NCBI GenBank assembly: GCA_003864455.1
Contig: BGZN01000002.1
Span: forward strand, 1-64,000
Reading direction: 5' to 3'
From: Candidatus Termititenax aidoneus
GTDB taxonomy: Bacteria > Margulisbacteria > Termititenacia > Termititenacales > Termititenacaceae
Length of the DNA stretch: 64,000 nt
In this document: one piece after another, positions 42,353 through 53,206 of the stretch
Layout: the number at the start of each line of letters is the position of its first letter
How positions within the stretch are numbered: position 1 is the first letter of the stretch
Made by a program: the position numbers and the translations under genes
The notes under the pieces: model-generated
Told to the model about the DNA's origin: nothing
The model's database searches: none
What the model saw: only the letters and a program-made list of their open reading frames with translations

Positions 42353-43395
42353 GAAAAAAAATAATTTTGCTCGCGCTATTGAGCTGGTCTATTCTAGCTG
42401 CCGAGCAATTTAGCGGCCGCGTAGCGGTGCAGAATACTGGCCGCATAGCGGTGCAGAATAGCGGCCGCACAGCGGCGCAGGACGCCGCGCAAATAGACTT
42501 GACGATCAATGGAGTAAAAGCGCCTATCGACGCGCAGGGACGTTATCAGCTGGAAACCGGCGCCGCCAGTCCCAATCATTATCTGCTCAAACTAAACGCT
42601 CAGGACGCTTATTTATTTGTGACCAAACGCGCTGTGCTGAATATTCAGCTCTCCGCGCGCGAGCCGGAATCATACGCCAAACCCGCGCCGGCCGGCCTGT
42701 ATATTACTTTGCGGAATGAGGCAGAAATAGTGGAAAAAGCAGATATTACGCTTTGCACAGTTTTTCCGGAAACCGCAGAGGTCATTGTTTTAGGGCGGGA
42801 AGTGCGCGACTATACGCGCGGCCGGGCTGATTTTCAACAGCTACGTCCGTCCGAAGAAATGTATCTGGCGGTCAGCCGGAATAAAACGCTGTACATTCAA
42901 AAGCTGGAAAATATTGTTTCTGGCAAGGTTACCGAGCTAAATATAGACCTGGCGCAGTTTAGCAAGGCTGAGCCTTTCAACGGAGTGGCGTATGCCGACC
43001 GGCAGGGATTCCGGCATATTTTGCCAGTGTCCTCGGCGGAAGATTATTTTGTGACCGGCAGTATTTTGCCGGTATCCAGCCGAACGCTGGATAAATATAC
43101 TCTGTTGTATTTTGGGGCTGCTCCTAAATTTCCTGACGATTTAGCGTATTACAATCTGCGCGAACTTATTTATGCTTCACGTGACGGTTATCTGACTGTT
43201 TATACGGATCTGGATACGGCTTTGCTGGACTTTACCACATACGGCGAATTGGAATTGCTGCAGGAGCGCGGTTATCATCTACCGCATTTTAGCTTTAGGA
43301 ATTTTTCACCGGCGCGGCTTAAACGAGTGAAAGAAATGTATGTCTGGCAAAAGACAGTTCAGCCAGATGGAGACAGCGATGCGGAAAATGATTAA
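42349..43395 (+). CDS. Secreted hypothetical protein with N-terminal 8-aa repeats
   Basis: Signal peptide KKIILLALLSWSILAAEQ; start overlaps the preceding stop. Confidence 0.65.
   Translation: MRKKIILLALLSWSILAAEQFSGRVAVQNTGRIAVQNSGRTAAQDAAQIDLTINGVKAPIDAQGRYQLETGAASPNHYLLKLNAQDAYLFVTKRAVLNIQLSAREPESYAKPAPAGLYITLRNEAEIVEKADITLCTVFPETAEVIVLGREVRDYTRGRADFQQLRPSEEMYLAVSRNKTLYIQKLENIVSGKVTELNIDLAQFSKAEPFNGVAYADRQGFRHILPVSSAEDYFVTGSILPVSSRTLDKYTLLYFGAAPKFPDDLAYYNLRELIYASRDGYLTVYTDLDTALLDFTTYGELELLQERGYHLPHFSFRNFSPARLKRVKEMYVWQKTVQPDGDSDAEND
42417..42488 (+). repeat. In-frame 24-bp tandem repeat (GRxAxQNx x3)
   Basis: GRVAVQNT GRIAVQNS GRTAAQDA; ggccgc.tagcggtgcagaata units. Confidence 0.9.
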
Positions 43396-46300
43396 TAAAA
43401 TATTCCTGCTCTTGGCTGTGCTGAGCGCTTTGCTGAGTGCGGAGTATACGACGGCCAATGTTTTGCAGCAGGTGGCGGCGAACGTGAACAGTTACAAAGA
43501 TTTGCAAGCGGATATCAAGAGGTATCGGGCGCGGAATTTGACGGATATACCCGCGGCGGGAACGGTGGCCACCGGCAGTTATTATTTTACCAAGCACGGC
43601 ATCAGCGGAAACTATATGGCGGTGGTCACTTATAATTATGGAGGCGAACTGGATGTCGGCAAGATAGTTAACGGCAAAATATATGACAACGAAGAAGACG
43701 GGGATCATTATGTAGAAGAATTGCAGGAAAATATCTGGACGGAAATATACCCGGGCTTTGAGAATTATTTATTTGGCTTGCTGGAAGTAACAACACTGAA
43801 TGAACTGGCCACGGATAATTATGTAGTGACCGCAGGCGTTAGCGTTTCGGCAAATTATGAGTATGCAGTTTTGTATATTTCGGGCAATGCGCTGACAGAG
43901 ATAGGTTATTACGTCACAGGCGATCTGCGAGCGCGCAGTATCTATTTGGAATACTCCAGCGCTGGGGATGACGGGGATGTATATTTGAAGAGAACCAGTT
44001 ATGAGCTGGGCGGTGGGGAGCTGGATATAATTGAGTATGTGCAGCCCAGGTATGAGCCAATTGGTAACGAGGCAAATAGCTTTTTTCCAGTAGCGGACTG
44101 GCCGGAAGAAAAAGAGGATGAACAGGATGGAGAAAATGACGAGTGGCTGCCCGGGCATAATGTGAAGTATGAGGAGGGAGCGGAGCTGTCGCCGTTCGCG
44201 GCGTACGGAGTAGCCGGGGAGGAAGTGCCCGGACACAGCGGGGCGCTGCAATTGTCGTATACGGATTTGGTTCTGCCGGGAACTAACGGGTTGGATTTTG
44301 TCCTGAAACGCAGCTATTTATCGCAGCAGATGAACGCAAGCCCAAAGCCAAATTCATTCAGGGAAAATCCCTTTCGGGTAAGCTATCCGGTGGACAGCGC
44401 ATTTTTTGGACAGCTATAAACAGATATCGCCGGACGGGTGGGGCGGCTGGATGGGTAGAGGGTGGCAGACAAATATTGGCGGGGAGCTGTATATAAATGA
44501 GGTGAGGACATTTGCAGTAGGCGGTCCGATATATCCGGCTATAGGGGAAGCCAACGTTGTTTCAACAATAGTGCGAACATTCACATTTCAGACAGCGGAT
44601 GGACAACGCGGGGACTTTTATGATGAGAACGAAGAGGAAACCACACTGTCTTTGGGCGCAGGTATCCTTACGAGCATAGGCAAAGATTATAACCTTTTGA
44701 CCTATTACCGGGATCAGTTGGAGGGGGAAAACAAATTGAGCCCGCCCGGACGGTTTGTGGGTCCGGCGGACAAGCGGCAGAAGATGAAGCTGGAAGTTGT
44801 GAATGAGGGGCATTATATAGTGTACGGACCTAACGGGATGAAGTATCATTTCAGGTTGGAAATATTTGAAAAGAACGCTAATTGGCAGAAAGAGTGGAAA
44901 AAACGGCTCAGTGTTTGCGCTGATGAGGATGTATACGGCGATAGAATTCAAGACCAGAGTGTATTATCTAACGGAGATAGAGGATGTGAATAATAATAAA
45001 ATAACGGTGGAGTATGAAAAGTTGTTTGATAAAGTGACAGACAGCAAGACCAAGCAAAAGACAAGAACCAGAACTGAGGCTAAGTGGAATTATATAGAAG
45101 CAGCGGGGCTTTACGAGGAGATAGCGGCGCAGACATTATTACCCAGTATACCTGGTTTGGGGCTGGCGCTGAGTTCGTACCAGGGCTTGATGAAAGCGAT
45201 ACTTGATGATGAGGATAAAGTCGCCGCATTTGCCAAGCATGCCCTGTTCGACAGTGCGCTGGATATAGGGGGGAATACAGACCAGCAGTTTCAGGAAGTT
45301 CTGGAGAGGCAGGTATTGAGCAATGTTTATTCAAAATATATGACGGAGGCGGCGACAGACATTATATTGTCGGCAATGGAAATGGTGCCGCCGGGTCCGT
45401 GGCAGATGCCGGCTAAAGCTTCTATATTTGTAGGCAGTCAGTATTTAATGCACGCCAGCGTCAGCGATACGCGGTATAAGAGCGAGGTGAAATATGGTGT
45501 AAGCGGCTGGCGGCCGAAGAGAGTGATGGACACGCTGGGGCGGAAGATAGAGTTTGGATATGGCAGGGACTATGATTCGGAGCATATCGGGGACTCGCAA
45601 ATCCGGTACGTGAAGTATAAAGATGTGAATGGGAACGATGCGCAGATCGAGTATCATTATGACGGACAGGGCTATTTGGACAAAGTAACGTATCCGGCAG
45701 GGAATCCGATAGAGTACAAGTACCGGGCACATGAATACGGGAAACTACTAAGCGCGGCGCAGCATCCGAGCGGATACCGGAGCGAATATGAATATAGATG
45801 GTATCAGCCGAACGCGGACGTAACGACGCTGACGCCGGTGAGCGGGGAGGAGAATAAGAGATGGAGCTATTACCTGGTGAGCAAAAAGACACACCAGGAT
45901 GGAGAAGGTGATAGGCGGGAGACAAATTATGAGTACCGGAACGGGGCATATTATAATTTGAACAAGGAAGGTAATATAGAAGGGCGGCGGTGGGAATTTC
46001 AGAAACATAAGGTCATCGATGCGCTGGGGCAGGTGACGGAGAAGGAATATATAATCGGGCAGCCGTATTATATAATTTATCCGCCGATGGATATAGGTAA
46101 TGGGGAGACGACACAGCGCCGGGAGCGGAATGAGTATGATATTCTGGGCCGGACATATTTGCTGGAGAGACGGGTGATCTTGAAGGGGACAAATATGCAG
46201 GAGAAGAGGTACTCGTACGATGAGTACGGGCAAGTAACGCAGGTCGTAGATGAAGGCTTTTATAATGTGACACGGGACCAGCGAATCACGCGCATAAGGT

Positions 46301-49300
46301 ATGATGATTCGCTGCATCATAAAGAGATTAATGTGTTTGGGACAACGCTCAATATGCTGGATGGGCCGAATATCTACGGACTGGTGGCGGAGCAGTATGT
46401 AGAGGAGCCGGAGAAGGACGCGGGTAAGAAGTACGGACACGTAAAGCGGGAATACGACGGCAGGGGACGGCTGACGAAAGAACAAAAATACTATACGGAC
46501 AGTAGTTTCATAGAGGACAGATACGAATATGACAGTTCCGGAAATATAACGACACACAGAGACCCAAATGGCAATCCGACGACGTATACGTACCAATACA
46601 ATGCGTATCCGCAAACACAGAGCAAAATAGTGGATGGGAAGACATACAGGACGGAGAGCAATTATTCACAACATACCGGCGCACTACTTGACCGGAGAGA
46701 CGAAAATGACTACCGGATAGAATACGCGTATGACAAGCTGGGCAGAAAGATAAAGGAGAGGCATCCGGACGGGGCGGAAATAAAGACAGCTTATCTGGAC
46801 AATTTGTACCGGACGGAAGTAACGGACAGGAAAAGCCGGAAGACGATTTATAACTACAATCCATACGGGGAATTAAAGACGGTAACCGACCCGCTCTACA
46901 ACACGACGACATATAAGACAGATAAGCTGGGGAGACTGGAGACGATAAGCTTAGCGGACGGCAGACAATATAAATATGGGTATGATGTATTGAACCGGGC
47001 GACGCGGATCACGTATCCGGACGGGAGTTCTGGAGTAAAGGGTTATGAGGACAGCCGGAATAGAGTAAGCGTGTATGACGAGAACGGGCACGGATATATG
47101 TATGACCGGGACGCTTACGGGAATCTGATCAGAGTGGTACGCGGGGATAATAACAGCGATCTGCAATACGAATACGAGTATAACGCGTTGAAGAGTATCG
47201 CATCGCCGCCGAGATATGCGCCGGAGGACATACTGCATATATATGGAGCGACGCGCTATGTCACGGGATTTGCGAACGACCTCTTGGGGCGGAGAACGAG
47301 GAAGACACAGCCGGACGGGACGAGCGAACAATTCTACTATGACGCGAACAGCAATTTAACTAAACACATTAACTATGAGGGCAAACAAATAGACTACACG
47401 TATGACGGATTGAACAGGGTGAAGGACGAGGTGTATGGGGATACACAATACAATGTGTATTACGAGTATGACGATGGGGCTAACGCGCTAACGAGACTGA
47501 CGAAAGTGGAGGACAGCTCCGGGACTACCGAATACAAATATAACGACTTGGGGCTGATAACGGAGGAGAAGAAAACGTTTATGGTTGGTTCGACTCCGCT
47601 CACCAACCAAGGGACGGAGTACACGACGAAGTATGAGTATGATAACACTGGTTTGTTACTATCGATAGAGTATCCTCAGGTACACGGGCAGAATGTAAAT
47701 GTATCTTATGAATATGATGATTTGGACAGGATAAAGAGCTTAAAGCTGAACGGCAGCGCGTTAATAACGAACACTTACGATAACACCGGCAGATTGACGC
47801 AGAAAGATTACAGCAATGGAGTGAGAGAGACATACAAGTATGATGCCAAAGACAGATTGGTGGAGCATGAAGCGGCGGTTCGACAGGCTCACCGACCGAT
47901 GGCTGAGCCTGTATCCTACGGATACGCTGGCGAAGCCATATTCCTGTACAAATACGAGTATGACGCGGCGGGGAATATGGTGCGGAGGGACATCACGGAC
48001 GGGAATGTATTGAGGCGTATGGACACGTATGAATATGATTATATCAACCAGTTAAAGGTAGTGAACGTGCCGGGGGCAAGAGACCTGGAGCTGAGCTATG
48101 ACGAGACGTTTAACCGGACGAGTATGAAGCACGAGTATGGAATGATAAGCTACAATTACAACACGACGATGAATTTCTTGCTGAATTACGCAGAAGACAC
48201 GGACGGGGACGGGGCATATGAAATGAGCGTGCAGTATGCGTATGACCGACAGGGGAATCCAGTGAGCAAGGTGTACAGAGACCTGCGCGATGGGCAGAGC
48301 GTCCGCGAGACAGCGCGGGAGAATTATGTCTGGAACGACCGCGACGAGCTGACCAAAATAGAGGGGAGAGTAACGGAGAGTTACGTGTATGATTACAGAG
48401 GGTTGAGGCACGTAAAGCAAAACCCGGACAACACGTACAAGTATGTATACCTGCAGAATAGCCAACCTGCGCTGAAAGAAAGTGTGAGTGAGAATTATAC
48501 GGACATATATGTATATGAAGGGACGAGGAGAGTGGCGAGGGTGCGGTTCGACTCCGCTCACCGCACGGAGACAGAGATATTCATAAATAACTATCAGGGA
48601 AGCCCGGTGGTAGTGCTGAGCGATACGGGGGACATCCAGTACCAGAAGTATTTAGACCCCTGGGGAAACATGGAGATGGAGGTAGGCGTGCCGTCTAGCG
48701 ATATAGAGTTTCAGTATACGGATAAAGAATATGATGAAGATGTTATGTTCTATAATTTTTGGAGAAGGTATTATGATCCTTATGCGGGAAGGTTTATTGG
48801 GAGAGATAGAGTTCATTTAGAAGATAACCTAACAAAATTTTTCAGTACAAATCCATATAGTTACACTAAAAATAATCCGCTTAAATATGTTGATACAGAC
48901 GGAAAAGATGCTGTTTTGTATATAACTAACGATATTCCTGGTGCTGGACATATGGGTAGTTTTTATCAAGACAACAAAGGGAACTGGTATAGGCAAGATC
49001 TTGCTGCCACGAACAGCAAAAGACCATTGTCGGTAACTGGCCTAGATGTGCAAGCAGACTGGAAGGTACAAAGATATGAAAAAGCTTCAAAAGCGGATAT
49101 TTTGGATGTTGTTAATCTAGACAATAAGATAGTCTCCGCATTATATATTGAAATAGATGATCCAGATAAGGATCAGGCAGTATTTGATTTTTACAGCAAC
49201 GCACAAAGTGAAATGAAATCGGGCAATAATAATTATAATCTCTATCAAGACAATTGTGCGCTTAATACGATTAAAGGAATAAATGCAGCAGGCATTGGTT

Positions 49301-49452
49301 TAGATGAGAGCTTTATTCCAAGCCTAGGATATACGAAGAATGTACAAAAAAACATGGATAAATCTGTATATGATTTGGGTATTCCTAATGCCAATATTTC
49401 GACATTCACAATTCCCACTCCGATGAATGATGGAATGGAAGTGATAAAATGA
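43379..49452 (+). CDS. Secreted Rhs/YD-repeat protein with C-terminal variable domain; N-terminal part interrupted by two homopolymer frameshifts
   Basis: Signal peptide MRKMINKIFLLLAVLSALLSAEYTT; ORFs 43379-44419, 44406-44993 and 44866-49452 join by removing one base at T6 (44402-44407) and A6 (44898-44903); YD repeats; Rhs core LDPWGNMEMEVGVPSSDIEFQYTDKEY; tail NLYQDNCALNTIKGIN. Confidence 0.8.
46371..47211 (+). repeat. Rhs core repeat A, copy 1
   Basis: Near-identical to 53361-54201 at constant offset 6990. Confidence 0.93.
47491..48732 (+). repeat. Rhs core repeat B, copy 1
   Basis: Near-identical to 54472-55712 and 57119-58350. Confidence 0.9.
47583..47608 (+). repeat. Palindromic element GGTTGG-TTCGACTCCGCTCA-CCAACC
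   Basis: 6-bp inverted flanks around conserved 14-nt loop; other copies 54564-54589, 48541-48566, 55522-55547, 58175-58200, 57212-57241, 59841-59862, 59940-59963. Confidence 0.85.
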
Positions 49453-49838
49453 AACATTTTAATAAATATTGGTTACCTGTATCAATGACTTTATTCATTA
49501 ACTCGCCATTTTTAATATATAGTAAAGGTATTGTCTCTTTAACGATCTGTTCATTGATGTTTTTTATTGTATTAATTATTGTTGTATTTTGTTTTAACTT
49601 ATTAGAAAAGAAACTTAATTGGTTCATTGAAAGCATCCTAGGTTTATTTGTTATTCTCATAACAACGTTTATTTTTTGGTTAATAATTGAGGATATATAT
49701 TACAGGTTGAATATTCAGATTGTATTTGTTGAACCGCTCTGCTTGATGTTATACATAATAGGCTCGCCGATTTATATACTGACCAGTTTTTTAAAAACTA
49801 TTGATGTCTCAGAAAATAATGAACACCGCTTGGGTTAG
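49449..49838 (+). CDS. Small membrane protein; candidate immunity protein for Rhs1
   Basis: Overlaps the Rhs1 stop; several hydrophobic segments; position only. Confidence 0.55.
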   Translation: MKHFNKYWLPVSMTLFINSPFLIYSKGIVSLTICSLMFFIVLIIVVFCFNLLEKKLNWFIESILGLFVILITTFIFWLIIEDIYYRLNIQIVFVEPLCLMLYIIGSPIYILTSFLKTIDVSENNEHRLG

Positions 49839-49891
49839 GTTACCAACAATGAGACATGATAAAACAAATTTACAAAACTGGAGTAAAACTT

Positions 49892-50026
49892 ATGGGCATT
49901 CAATATGGAAAAGATGGTTGGTTTAAAGAAGAATTTTTAACTGTTGGTGGTTACAATGGAATTGACGATATTACGGAAAACAGTTTGAGATTAGAACGTG
50001 GATTGGGTATACGTACAGATTATTAA
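49892..50026 (+). pseudogene. Orphan fragment of M91-type toxin C-terminus
   Basis: WFKEEFLTVGGYNGIDDITENSLRLERGLGIRTDY aligns with the end of the 53203-56472 product FKPKEELSTVGLGFENIYSENALRLEKGFNARVQY. Confidence 0.65.
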
Positions 50027-50028
50027 AC

Positions 50029-50439
50029 ATGTTTTACGTAAGAAAAATATTACTATTGTTATTGATAATGTCATATGTGGTAGCTTGGGGAGATAAATAC
50101 ATGTCGAACAAACAAATTATTGAAAAACAAATTCAAGATTATAATTCTTTAGATATTACAAGTGCTGAAAGAGATGCGAACAATGATATTATACAAGGCA
50201 AGCCAAAGCTTTTTTTTGAATTATCTATTTCTATGGTACTAATAACTGAAAACGATAAGCTATATAACTTGGCTGAAATGCCAACCTTTTCCAGACAGGT
50301 TATTGGTAATGGTGATGTTGGTATAGATGAACTACAAAGTACAGAGGTGTATAAAGACGCATATTACAATGCTAAAACTTATGCTGTGAAATATAATGAT
50401 GTTATTTTGAAACACTATAATATAAAACCTTTTGTATAA
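50029..50439 (+). CDS. Candidate immunity protein (signal/anchor sequence)
   Basis: Immediately follows the orphan toxin tail; N-terminal hydrophobic segment. Confidence 0.45.
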   Translation: MFYVRKILLLLLIMSYVVAWGDKYMSNKQIIEKQIQDYNSLDITSAERDANNDIIQGKPKLFFELSISMVLITENDKLYNLAEMPTFSRQVIGNGDVGIDELQSTEVYKDAYYNAKTYAVKYNDVILKHYNIKPFV

Positions 50440-50478
50440 CAGTGATGTTTTAGATTGTACATGATAAAGGGAGTGTAA

Positions 50479-51657
50479 ATGCTATCAGAACTGATAAAAA
50501 ACAATAGTGCCAATCCACCGAAAATAACCGCGACGGAGAATTACACCTGGAACGACCGCGACGAGCTGACCAAAATAACGGGCAGAGTGACGGAAAGTTA
50601 CACTTATGACTACAGAGGGTTGAGGCATATCAAGGATAGTAACGGAGATATAACGGAATATGTCTATCTGCAAAATAACCAACCGGCTCTAGTATATGAT
50701 GTGACGAGCAATTCCTATCAGGTGTTTGTCTGTGAAGGTAATAAAAGAATAGCCAAAATTGTCCTGCACGCGGCAAGACCGCTCACGACAGAGATATTAT
50801 TGAATAATTACCAGGGGTCTGTAATTGCCGTACTTGGTGAAGATGGAAGCATAAATTACCAAAAATATTTAGACCCCTGGGGTAATCTAGAAATGGAGAT
50901 AGGAAAACCCAGCAGTAACACAAATTTCCAATATACTGATAAAGAGTTAGATACAGAGACAGACTTATATTATTTTCAGGCTAGGTATAGAGACCCGGTG
51001 GATAACAGGTTTTATGGGAGGGATAGAATAAAGTTAGAAGACAATCTTAAAAATTATTTCGGCATAAACTCATATTTATTTGTGAATAATAATCCGATTA
51101 AGAACAACGATTCAAATGGACAATGGACAAAGCCTGTAAATGCAAATGCATATGTTGGATATGCTAATTCTTATTTTAATAAGAATAGTGATCATCCGTA
51201 GAGTAATACTCCTTTATGGACGCAAATGAATACTCCGCTGAATGATATTAAAGGTATGGATTGTATTAGTTTTGCCTTGATAAATCTTAGACAGATGGAT
51301 AGTGCCGGAATATCAACGGAATTGATTTCTAATTGGCAAGAAGTATTTACTAGTGATAATCCTGTAAAAGATTTAGTTACAACAGCAAAGAATGATAAAC
51401 ATGGGTTGTCAGTTGTTAATTACGATTCAATGCAGAAAGGAGACTTAATAACTGTAGGTTACAAACATGTGGAAATCATTTCTGCTGTAAATAAAGATGA
51501 ATCAGGTAAAGTTCTTTCATTTGATACATTTGCAGAACGGGGAGATACCAAGAGTGGAAATATAGCGAACCGAAAAGGGGTAAATATGGATTTTTTTACA
51601 AAAGGCTGGAATGTTGAGAAGGGAGATATAAATGTTATTAGAATTGACGAGAAATAA
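50479..51657 (+). pseudogene. Orphan Rhs core + NlpC/CHAP-like C-terminal domain, interrupted by in-frame TAG
   Basis: ORFs 50479-51201 and 51226-51657 share one frame, separated by TAG at 51199-51201; GMDCISFALINL and MQKGDLITVGYKHVEIIS resemble Cys/His hydrolase motifs. Confidence 0.65.
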
Positions 51658-52024
51658 AATCATAGTAATGCTTTTATTGTTAACGCTCTTTATGACTTAT
51701 GGTTGTTCTAATGACAAAGTACGCATTACTAGAGTTATATATGATGAATTATCTAAAGGTGTTGAAGGAAACGATAAGATAAATTATAAAATTAATTTTG
51801 AAAAAATTAATAAAGGTTATGCTCGGGTTTATGTATATTTTGAGGTAAAAGGAGCAGGTTATACTCAGCCGTGCTGGTATTATCTTAAAAAACTTGATAG
51901 CAATAACTGGAAAATTCTCGGTTACGGAACAGGGTATGTAGGGAAGGATTATGATGTAATTGGCGTGCCAACAGGAACGGTTAGATTGTCGGATTATTAT
52001 CCTCCCGATGCGGTTGGTTATTGA
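51632..52024 (+). CDS. Lipoprotein; candidate immunity protein
   Basis: IVMLLLLTLFMTYGCSN lipobox-like; follows the Rhs module. Confidence 0.55.
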   Translation: MLLELTRNKIIVMLLLLTLFMTYGCSNDKVRITRVIYDELSKGVEGNDKINYKINFEKINKGYARVYVYFEVKGAGYTQPCWYYLKKLDSNNWKILGYGTGYVGKDYDVIGVPTGTVRLSDYYPPDAVGY

Positions 52025-52097
52025 TGTATGGGGATATAGAAATTGGTAGTTTTGGTTCTGGATCGGATTTGGGTTCAAATTCAACAGGAGGCAAACC

Positions 52098-52790
52098 ATG
52101 AAGAGAAACTATTTTTTTGTGCTTTTATTATGCGTAAGCAGTGTTTTTATTGTATATGGATATAACTTATTTTTCAATCAGCCGTTAAGCATCAACAATA
52201 TTCAGATTAAAGGAAATATGTTGATTTATAATTTCAAGAATAAAGAGTATCAATGGGAAATTAAACAGCCGTGGCTAGAATTAGAGGCAGGGAATCCGAA
52301 TGTTATTCTTAAAAAAAATCTTGAGGCGTACGACATAGAGGATATAAGGATAGTAAATGCTTTAAATATTAGTGATGATAATCCGCCAGTTTTGTTTCTT
52401 AATTTATATCGTCGCATAAAAATGTTCACACGAACAAATAGAAATAGATATGAATTAAATGACAAAGACGGCAATTATAAAGTGAAATGGTTAAATACTT
52501 TTTTTAATGAGATTGAACCATCTAAGTATAGCATCTATGATGATAGGCGGCGGATAATGATTTATATGAGCATTGATTATGTTGGTTACAAGGAGTACGG
52601 TGTTACAAATAATGAGTTTGATGTCTGTAGTGCTATATACATTGATTTTCCAAAACAATTTCCTGATGTTAGGGGCATATATTATTCTTACCCTGATGAC
52701 ATGATTGTAATTGTTACTGGAGATGAGTATACAGAAAATACTTTACTGGATAAATTGAAAGATAAACCAGTATTGATAAAAAGGATATAA
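52098..52790 (+). CDS. Membrane-anchored hypothetical protein; possible immunity protein
   Basis: N-terminal hydrophobic anchor MKRNYFFVLLLCVSSVFIVYGYNLFF; RBS aggaggc. Confidence 0.5.
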   Translation: MKRNYFFVLLLCVSSVFIVYGYNLFFNQPLSINNIQIKGNMLIYNFKNKEYQWEIKQPWLELEAGNPNVILKKNLEAYDIEDIRIVNALNISDDNPPVLFLNLYRRIKMFTRTNRNRYELNDKDGNYKVKWLNTFFNEIEPSKYSIYDDRRRIMIYMSIDYVGYKEYGVTNNEFDVCSAIYIDFPKQFPDVRGIYYSYPDDMIVIVTGDEYTENTLLDKLKDKPVLIKRI

Positions 52791-52797
52791 AAATAAT

Positions 52798-53206
52798 ATG
52801 AGAACAAAATACCAATATGACTACCGTGGCCTCCGCCACATAAAGGACATCAACGAACATAAAGATTGGTGGTCAGCCAGAGTGATGATAGCTAGACCTA
52901 ATGTTAATTCGGTTGATAATGAAGTGTTGGAAATAGAATATATAGATGGCAGTCATTACGGAAGTGATCGTGTGCATGTTAAAAAAACAATATGTTGAAT
53001 CAGTTTATCAGCAAATAATCAAATACTATGGAGTTCCTAATTATACTGATCAAGATTATAGAAACTATATAAAACATGTTTGGTTGACTTCAGAACCGAT
53101 TGAGGCTGAAAAAATATACTATGTAGTGTTATATAAGCCAAATGATAATTATGATTATGCAATTATTACCGTTGGTATTGGAAAAGAGTGGGAAATTCTT
53201 AATTGA
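52798..53206 (+). pseudogene. Rhs remnant (YDYRGLRHIKD) plus short unknown domain, frameshifted at A7
   Basis: ORFs 52798-52998 and 52946-53206 become continuous (VHVKKQYVESVYQQIIKYYG) if one A is removed from A7 at 52981-52987. Confidence 0.55.

Noticed and set aside
45748-46614. Long hydrophobic antisense ORFs in the Rhs genes (recurring at 48052-48561 and 57686-58195)
   Set aside because: Recurs simply because the YD-repeat DNA is duplicated; no independent support.
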